A stretch of 64,000 nt of DNA from Chlorogloeopsis fritschii. Its GTDB lineage: Bacteria > Cyanobacteriota > Cyanobacteriia > Cyanobacteriales > Nostocaceae. The DNA lies in the NCBI RefSeq assembly GCF_043099315.1, contig NZ_CP170746.1; one strand, 5' to 3'. The notes below the pieces were generated by a model. It saw only the letters and a list, made by a program, of their open reading frames with translations. It searched no databases and had not been told where the DNA came from. Below are positions 58,966 to 64,000 of this stretch, piece by piece. The position numbers and the translations under genes are program-made. The number at the start of each line of letters is the position of its first letter. The stretch's first letter is position 1.

Positions 58966-60471
58966 TTATTTTAAAATCTTACTAGCAGCTGCTTGGCTTT
59001 TGATTTTATCGATGACTGCAAAACGAATATCTCGTTTTTTTGCTATCAATTTGATGCCCGGTTGTTGAAGATTTAAGAAATCTAATCCTTGTTCTTTACC
59101 ACTGATTAAGAAGTCATTGATAGCAACTTTGTAAGTCTGATTGGGGTTAAGGGGTTGATTGTTAATTAGCCAGTTGCCTAAATTAGAGTCTTTACGAACT
59201 TTAGCTGTTTGCAGATAGCCACCTGTGCCTTTATTGGCTTGTCCTTGCTCCAATACTCTTTGCAACAATGCACCGTTCATCTCTACTGCAACAATTTTGC
59301 CCCCAAAAGGCAGTATCCGAATCACATCATACTGGGTAACTGGCCCTGCTGGAATTACATCATCAATCCGAATTGAACCGCCATTGTATACTGCTAAATC
59401 TGCATCTTTTACTTCCTTCAACATCGCCTCAGCAATTAATTCTGTTAAGTTTGTAGATTCATTGCGAACACTAGATTCTAAACCATCTAAGGCAACCGGC
59501 ACATTCGCAATTACCTGCTCCGGCTCAAATCCACTGGCGCGAAATGCCTGATAACCCCGTTCCACCCATTGCTTAACTACCTTTGCAATCTTGGAATCTT
59601 CGGGAATTTTCTCCGTTATTGGCACCAAACGCGAGTTAATCTGGAGGTTTTTCTTGATAGTGTTGTAGCTTAACTGGTGAAGGTACACAGTACGGGCATT
59701 GGCATCGGCTTTAAAAATTGGCGTAAAATCTCGCCCTCGCCACTGTTGAATGTTTTCATGCTCGTGACCACCGAGTATAATATCTATTTCCGGTATTGTT
59801 TCTGCTAATTTACGATCTTGCTCGATTGACAGATGGGTAACAGCAATCAGAATATCAACTTTACCCTTGAGCGATCGCACCTGTTGTTTAGCAGTTTCAA
59901 TCGGATCGGTGTAACTAACATACCTAGCTTTATTACTATCAAGAGTTACGCCAATTAAACCTACCCTTACCACAGCACCGCGATCGCCTTTGACATTAAA
60001 GACTATCGAGCGAGGAACACCTTTAAAAGGCTGCCCCTTACTGTCTGAGACATTACCAGAAAACCAGCGAAAGCGAGACTCTTTTAATCGTTCGTAGAAT
60101 AGGTTTTCGGGCAAATCAAACTCATGATTGCCAAAAGTCGCGTAGTCAAACCCCAAGGCATTCATCACTGCTACCATTTGCTGCCCTGCTAGGGGTATAC
60201 CGTTAATTTTGGCAGTACCTAAAGCCGAGGGGCTAAAGGCATCTCCAGCTAAAAAAGTATAGGTGCGAGGATTTGCCTGATAAAGTTGTTTGCGTAAGGT
60301 AGCAACACGTGCCAAACCGCCGCGAGTTCCCCCCTCTACAGGAGTGATTTCGTAGATGTCATTGAGTTGTAGTAGGTTAATATTTACAATTTCTGCGAGG
60401 GCAGGAGTAGTAAAAGCTACTGTTGCTAACACCTGCAAAACTATGCTGCACCCCTTCCAGATAAGTTTCAT
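58966..60471 (-). CDS. Exported bifunctional metallophosphatase / 5'-nucleotidase family protein
   Basis: 501 residues. Signal peptide at about 1-27 ending in ALA. The N-terminal metallophosphatase domain (about 30-270) has LLQLNDIYEI, LAGDAFSPS, ATFGNHEFDLP and IDIILGGHEHEN. The first motif has Tyr where UshA-type enzymes usually have His (LNDxH), a known subset. The C-terminal 5'-nucleotidase domain (about 320-480) has YNGGSIRIDD and TGGYLQTAKVRKDS-type substrate residues. Exported enzymes of this class hydrolyse extracellular nucleotides and sugar nucleotides to recover phosphate. It is transcribed alone on the minus strand, ATG at 60471. Confidence 0.9.
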   Translation of the reverse strand: MKLIWKGCSIVLQVLATVAFTTPALAEIVNINLLQLNDIYEITPVEGGTRGGLARVATLRKQLYQANPRTYTFLAGDAFSPSALGTAKINGIPLAGQQMVAVMNALGFDYATFGNHEFDLPENLFYERLKESRFRWFSGNVSDSKGQPFKGVPRSIVFNVKGDRGAVVRVGLIGVTLDSNKARYVSYTDPIETAKQQVRSLKGKVDILIAVTHLSIEQDRKLAETIPEIDIILGGHEHENIQQWRGRDFTPIFKADANARTVYLHQLSYNTIKKNLQINSRLVPITEKIPEDSKIAKVVKQWVERGYQAFRASGFEPEQVIANVPVALDGLESSVRNESTNLTELIAEAMLKEVKDADLAVYNGGSIRIDDVIPAGPVTQYDVIRILPFGGKIVAVEMNGALLQRVLEQGQANKGTGGYLQTAKVRKDSNLGNWLINNQPLNPNQTYKVAINDFLISGKEQGLDFLNLQQPGIKLIAKKRDIRFAVIDKIKSQAAASKILK

Positions 60472-60548
60472 ATTGAGCTTTGAAGAACTCGTACTCTACG
60501 GAATTGATTTTAAGGGTTTCAGCGTCGGGAGTAGCAATAAGAACTATT

Positions 60549-60590
60549 AAATTTTGGGGATGGGTGGAGTGATGAGGGCGATCGCTTTCA
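60549..60590. repeat. Left copy of an imperfect direct repeat flanking the TA module
   Basis: AAATTTTGGGGATGGGTGGA then GTGATGAGGGCGATCGCTTTCA. It matches 61258-61294 (AATTTTGAGGATGGGGTGAT then GAGAGCGATTACGTTTCA) with a four-base gap and a few mismatches. The two copies frame the toxin-antitoxin genes. Confidence 0.55.
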
Positions 60591-60625
60591 AGTAAATTAT
60601 GCTATGAAGCATTTATCGTCAAAGA

Positions 60626-60970
60626 GTGGAAGCACAACCAAGGGAGATCCGGAACTATCAGAAAGCAGATGGAAAAAGCCCTTTTGCAGAATGGCTTGAT
60701 TCTCTTAGAGATATGAGAGCCAGGGTTAAAATAGAGAGAAGGCTTCAACGAGTTGAGTTAGGTAATCTTGGAGATTATCGCTCTGTTGGAGAAGGAGTTT
60801 TTGAACTGAGAATTGATTATGGTTCTGGTTATCGTGTGTATTTTGGGCAGATAGGGACAACGATAATACTTCTACTCTGTGGCGGAGATAAAAGTACGCA
60901 AGAGCAAGACATTGTTACAGCTAAGAAATATTGGAGAGATTATGAAAGAAGTGAAAACGCCTACCAGTAG
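60626..60970 (+). CDS. RelE/ParE-superfamily toxin (HigB/HI1419-like)
   Basis: 114 residues with a GTG start at 60626. The compact alpha/beta fold of RelE/HigB toxins is seen: REIRNYQKADGKSPFAEWLD, LRDMRARVKIERRLQRVELG, GNLGDYRSVGEGVFELRIDY, GSGYRVYFGQIG and IILLLCGGDKSTQEQDIVTA. This matches the addiction-module killer type of the HI1419 family, normally encoded upstream of its antitoxin as here. Such toxins cut mRNA on the ribosome. It overlaps the antitoxin gene by 29 bases. The module lies next to the DUF262-HEPN pair. Confidence 0.9.
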   Translation: MEAQPREIRNYQKADGKSPFAEWLDSLRDMRARVKIERRLQRVELGNLGDYRSVGEGVFELRIDYGSGYRVYFGQIGTTIILLLCGGDKSTQEQDIVTAKKYWRDYERSENAYQ

Positions 60971-61259
60971 TAGTTACCATGATTATTTAATTTCTTCTCT
61001 CAAAGATCCCGAACATGCTGCTGCATATATCGGAGTTATGTTGGAATTAGAAGAAGGGCGCGAACCTGAACTACTACGTTCAGCGTTGAAAGATATTATT
61101 GATGCGCGTTTGCTGTCTGATAACCTCTCAGAGGAAGCTAAACAACATTACGAAAAACTCGACAAGATACTGTCGGAAACTGGCGGTAATGAAATTTACA
61201 CTCTAATTGAATTCTTAGATGCGCTGGGATATCGGATTGCGATCGCGCCTAAAGATTAA
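60942..61259 (+). CDS. Antitoxin of the HI1420 type
   Basis: 105 residues from ATG 60942, with a good Shine-Dalgarno TTGGAGAG (60930-60937); a longer frame from 60879 inside the toxin gene is rejected. The sequence SSYHDYLISSLKDPEHAAAY followed by IGVMLELEEGREPELL fits the HI1420-type antitoxin start, and LYTLIEFLDALGYRIAI-like end (TLIEFLDALGYRIAIAP) fits the HTH tail of that family; the central HTH (KLDKILSETGGN) is somewhat degenerate. It should neutralise the upstream toxin and repress the operon. The order toxin-antitoxin with overlap is typical of this family. Confidence is high as a pair. Confidence 0.85.
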   Translation: MKEVKTPTSSSYHDYLISSLKDPEHAAAYIGVMLELEEGREPELLRSALKDIIDARLLSDNLSEEAKQHYEKLDKILSETGGNEIYTLIEFLDALGYRIAIAPKD

Positions 61260-61294
61260 TTTTGAGGATGGGGTGATGAGAGCGATTACGTTTC
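61258..61294. repeat. Right copy of the direct repeat flanking the TA module
   Basis: Starts directly at the antitoxin stop codon (TAA at 61257-61259) and resembles 60549-60590, with a four-base deletion in the middle. Together with the left copy it delimits a segment of about 670 bases holding only the toxin-antitoxin genes. Confidence 0.5.
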
Positions 61295-61367
61295 ATGAGA
61301 TAGAAGTAGGCAAGCGTATTGAATTACTATTATGTCTCTCTATTCAGCAGAAAATTATTTCCCACAG

Positions 61368-62060
61368 CTAAACTTTATCATGATAGTTTAAGTATTCTTT
61401 GTTAACCAAATATAGCTCAATGTTAAGCAATATTTGTCTTAAATACCTAATTACTTTACTTTTAATTGTTAATAGTTCATCAGCAGTTTTATCTCTTCCT
61501 ACTTCTGTAAATGACTTTATACCATGTGCTAAATCATTTCTATTAGTTTTAATAGTCCATAAATCAGTACCATTTTCTGTCTTAATAGCATTGGTCTTAT
61601 ATGAAAAACCGTATTGACTTGCTATATCCTTAACTAATCTTCCATCTATATTGCCAGAAAATAGGTCTTCTTTGTCAAAGCAAGCAGAAATGATATCAAG
61701 TGAAATCACTGTAATATTATCAAGTATTTTATCAGGGTTACATTTTTTTAGATTTTTGAGTACTACTTTCTTAAGTTCAGGTCTAACTTCATCGAAAGAC
61801 ACTCCTTGGCTGCTCAACTCATCAAATATTGCTTCAATAGCATTTCGCATGGTAGATTCAACCAAATTATAGAGTAATAAAAATCCGCTAGCCTTAAGAG
61901 TTTTTTCCAAGTCAGAGTCAATATTTCTAATCTTGATTTTTCCATCTATGCCTTCCATACTCAACTTAGTTGTACCTTGCTCTAGAGTTTTTAGAAAAAT
62001 AAAATATTTGCTGACTTCTTTAGAGCGTAAGTTGAAATCCTGAAATAATGTGCTTGTCAT
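61368..62060 (-). CDS. HEPN domain protein (MAE_28990-like), possible RNase effector
   Basis: 230 residues, mostly helical. The HEPN signature R-x4-H is Arg174-x4-His179 in TNRNDLAHGIKSF, with the typical N-D-L-A pattern, so the domain could be an active RNase of the HEPN superfamily. The upstream part (LLLYNLVESTMRNAIEAIFD and FDEVRPELKKVVLKNLKKCN) fits the MAE_28990/MAE_18760-type HEPN families found in cyanobacterial accessory regions. Its ATG overlaps the TGA of the DUF262 gene by four bases, so the two are one operon. DNA here is noticeably A/T-rich compared with the surroundings, a sign of recent acquisition. Role in phage defence is inferred. Confidence 0.8.
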   Translation of the reverse strand: MTSTLFQDFNLRSKEVSKYFIFLKTLEQGTTKLSMEGIDGKIKIRNIDSDLEKTLKASGFLLLYNLVESTMRNAIEAIFDELSSQGVSFDEVRPELKKVVLKNLKKCNPDKILDNITVISLDIISACFDKEDLFSGNIDGRLVKDIASQYGFSYKTNAIKTENGTDLWTIKTNRNDLAHGIKSFTEVGRDKTADELLTIKSKVIRYLRQILLNIELYLVNKEYLNYHDKV

Positions 62061-63130
62061 AATTTCCCTAGCAGCTGGCTACGTACATACTCAATACGCT
62101 TAATTACTCTCAATCTAGAACTGCTACCATTACCATCAGCTAATTTCTTAAACTCATCAGAATTTACCCAATTTGTAGTTTGTGGTTTTAAGTCCCTTTT
62201 TTCTCTTAAAGCTAGGGCTACACCCACAGAAAGAGACTCAAATTTAATTCTAGTTGTTGTTTTAGCATAATCTTTACCTTGGCGAAATCCTTTTGGAAAA
62301 TATTGTTCTACAAAATCTAGCATTAACAAAAACTCAGTTTGCATTTTTTCATGCTCACAAGTATTATTTTCATTAGCGGTCTTTAAATATTCATCAAGAA
62401 ATTCATTTACTTTGTTAGCATTGAAATTATTATAATTATTTAAAAATGCAAAGAAACGCAATACAAATTCTTGTGGTTCACGCCTATCAATAGCAACTTT
62501 AGTAAACGAACATAAATCAAGAAATTTTTTATTTTTCGATAGTTCATCAATAATTTCAAGGAATGGCCCACGCATTATACCTCTGCGCTTTTCCATCTCG
62601 TTCAGTTCAACGCTACCAGTATTAATGCGTTCAAATATATCTCTTCGTATTTCCTCATCTGCATTTTCGGTAAGTTGGATCATCCGAATGGTAGTTCTTT
62701 TGAAGCGTCTTTGACGGGCTAGTGGCAAGTCAGTGAAAATGAAGCCATTTAGTTTCTCTAATTTCTTTAATCCACTTAAAATGAGTTTATCGTTGAGAAA
62801 TTCTGCTAAGGTACGGATGCGTTGTGTACCATCAATTATTTCTAAACGTGCTTCCTCACGGACATCAGCAACGAAAATATAGGGTATTGGCAAACCTAAA
62901 AGTACAGACTCAATAAACTTTGATTGCCTTTCCTCATCCCAAGCTATTTCCCGTTGGTAATCTGGAATGAATAATTCGTTTGTATCGTCATCTAGTCCGT
63001 CCTGATACTTCTGAATGAGAATTTCGATGGGATACTCTTTTGTGTCGTAATCAACAGGCTTCTGCTTCTCGCGAATCTCTGCTTCCGCAGCTTCTCGCAT
63101 TTCATCCGTTATTTCTAGCTTGGGCGGCAT
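62057..63130 (-). CDS. DUF262 domain protein (ParB/sulfiredoxin-like fold), possible defence NTPase/nuclease
   Basis: 357 residues. DUF262 motifs in order: IPDYQREIAWDEERQSKFIE (about 55-74), LGLPIPYIFV, the catalytic-type loop LEIIDGTQRIRTLAEFL (usually DGQQR, here DGTQR at about 100-104), and FERINTGSVELNEMEKRRGI (about 166-185). DUF262 is the N-terminal domain of GmrSD-type enzymes that destroy modified DNA, but the C-terminal DUF1524/HNH nuclease domain of GmrSD is absent. The C-terminal part (about 200-357) is helical with no known domain. The HEPN gene directly downstream overlaps by four bases and may supply the effector. ATG at 63130; A/T-rich codon use. Confidence 0.82.
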   Translation of the reverse strand: MPPKLEITDEMREAAEAEIREKQKPVDYDTKEYPIEILIQKYQDGLDDDTNELFIPDYQREIAWDEERQSKFIESVLLGLPIPYIFVADVREEARLEIIDGTQRIRTLAEFLNDKLILSGLKKLEKLNGFIFTDLPLARQRRFKRTTIRMIQLTENADEEIRRDIFERINTGSVELNEMEKRRGIMRGPFLEIIDELSKNKKFLDLCSFTKVAIDRREPQEFVLRFFAFLNNYNNFNANKVNEFLDEYLKTANENNTCEHEKMQTEFLLMLDFVEQYFPKGFRQGKDYAKTTTRIKFESLSVGVALALREKRDLKPQTTNWVNSDEFKKLADGNGSSSRLRVIKRIEYVRSQLLGKL

Positions 63131-63471
63131 ATTTCTTACCTGGAGTAGTATGTTTCACAGCTTAGGTGAGGAGTGTACACAAGGAAGCTAGGGTTTAACT
63201 ATTTATATATTGCAGTTAATGTAAAATACATTGCCCTTCCTTTTAGAGCAAGTATTCCACTACACATTTGCTAATAAAGTAGCTAGATAATAGCTAGCAA
63301 AGTAAGATGCAATGCAGAATGTAAAAATAACTGGCTTCTCTCCGACTTTAAAGAAAACATTTCCCCTTACAGCAACCTCTCAACATCAACTAATCAATTC
63401 CCAGTTGTCTCTCAGTCAAAACTCATCTTGGCATGGCTTAATAACTTGTAAGCTGACTGACAAGCATCCTC
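63131..63471. other. Spacer between the DUF262 operon and the peroxiredoxin gene
   Basis: About 340 bases with no coding frame of note. It must hold the divergent promoters of the DUF262-HEPN operon and the peroxiredoxin-like gene; neither is recognisable by eye. No repeats or RNA gene seen. Confidence 0.45.
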
Positions 63472-64000
63472 ATGACAACTAATCTACAAATCGGTGAAAA
63501 ATTCCCCGACTTTACACTGCCAAATTATCGTAATGAACTAACGCAACTATCCCAATTTACAAAACCCGGTTTACTAGATCAACATTTGGGATTCCTCGAT
63601 GGTTACCCATTGATTTTGGTATTTTATCGAGGCTTTTTTTGCCCGCGCGATCAACAGCAAATGCGAGAGTTTATCCAATTCCAAGACGAATTGAGGGTGA
63701 ACTATTGCCAGTTAGTTTGTGTGAGTGCAGATCCGCCTATTGTTCAAGCTGCTTTTCGCGCTGGCTTGGGAGTACAATGGACTTTTTTATCAGATGAAAA
63801 ACGGGAAATTATTAAACAAATCAACATTCTCGATCAGACGGAAGGCGAGTATGCTAATCGCGCCCAACCTTATACTTTTGTGCTAAAACCTGACTTGAGT
63901 ATTTACAAAATATATAACGGTTGGTTTTTTGTGGGAAGACCAACAGTTGAAGAACTCAGGCGTGATTTACGTGCCATTATGGAAACTTTATCGAATTACC
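63472..64000 (+). CDS. Peroxiredoxin / AhpC-TSA family protein, cut by window edge
   Basis: The visible 176 codons start at ATG 63472 (MTTNLQIGEKFPDFTLPNYR) and run off the window, so the C-terminus is missing. Thioredoxin-fold peroxiredoxin features: GEKFPDFTLPN at the N-terminus, YPLILVFYRGFFCPRDQQQM with the likely peroxidatic Cys (FFCPRD), VCVSADPP and YTFVLKPDLSIYKIYNGWFF. The usual Thr before the Cys is Phe here, as in some redoxin-domain peroxidase-like proteins, so peroxidase activity is likely but not certain. Such proteins reduce peroxides in the cytoplasm. It is divergent from the DUF262 operon. Confidence 0.85.
   Translation, partial: MTTNLQIGEKFPDFTLPNYRNELTQLSQFTKPGLLDQHLGFLDGYPLILVFYRGFFCPRDQQQMREFIQFQDELRVNYCQLVCVSADPPIVQAAFRAGLGVQWTFLSDEKREIIKQINILDQTEGEYANRAQPYTFVLKPDLSIYKIYNGWFFVGRPTVEELRRDLRAIMETLSNY

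Noticed and set aside
1..64000. tRNA or rRNA genes
   Set aside because: No conserved T-loop (GGTTCGAATCC-like) or rRNA core sequence was found on either strand by eye; a covariance-model search would settle it.

Overview
The window looks like chromosome from a filamentous, heterocyst-forming cyanobacterium (order Nostocales). The evidence is a hetC/hetP-type heterocyst commitment locus, the split RNA polymerase genes rpoC1 and rpoC2, a CRR7-type small protein, system II cytochrome c maturation genes, many HIP1 octamers (GCGATCGC) on both strands, and the heptamer, purine-rich and inverted-repeat families typical of Nostocales intergenic DNA. Genus and species cannot be fixed from the sequence alone.

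Layout. 1-7.5 kb: the tail of a cyclic-nucleotide-binding protein, then on the minus strand a hetC-like peptidase/ABC exporter, an unusual HlyD-like adaptor and hetP. 7.5-14 kb: a GH116 beta-glucosidase/glucosylceramidase-type enzyme, an AraC regulator closely followed by a crotonase-family enzyme, a GIY-YIG protein and a secreted TPR protein. 14.3-31 kb: core genes rpsT, tatD, rpoB, rpoC1, rpoC2 (with a clear terminator), hisD, a universal stress protein and ppk1. 31-44 kb: signalling proteins (a receiver protein and a diguanylate cyclase), small conserved cyanobacterial proteins, a sigma-like/TPR pair, a 155-bp tandem duplication carrying an inverted-repeat element, small membrane proteins, a broken GNAT acetyltransferase gene beside a Uma2 gene, and ccdA-ccs1. 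44-54 kb: the SRP RNA gene, a phasin-like gene, queF, a double-domain thyX gene convergent with dcd, a CobA-like protein without a P-loop, an adenylate kinase-like gene, rph, pgl, two FHA proteins and an M50 protease. 54.7-64 kb: a cyclase-family protein, a GH63-like hydrolase, a 5'-nucleotidase-type exported enzyme, a RelE/HigB-type toxin-antitoxin pair, an A/T-rich two-gene DUF262-HEPN operon that looks like a defence module, and the start of a peroxiredoxin gene.

How the genes work together. hetC, the adaptor and hetP form a probable differentiation locus: export and processing of a signal peptide plus commitment control. rpoB-rpoC1-rpoC2 supply three core polymerase subunits. dcd and thyX are successive contributors to dTMP synthesis. 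ccdA and ccs1 act in one cytochrome c assembly pathway. The TA pair and the DUF262-HEPN pair sit side by side and form a small accessory island.

The most unusual points are: a HetC-like ATPase with a Gln at the catalytic Glu position and an abnormal signature motif; a hairpin-less HlyD-like adaptor between hetC and hetP; intergenic-type repeats that have become part of the hetC and thyX coding sequences; the DUF262-HEPN operon; and a 155-bp tandem repeat unit built round a mobile-like inverted repeat.
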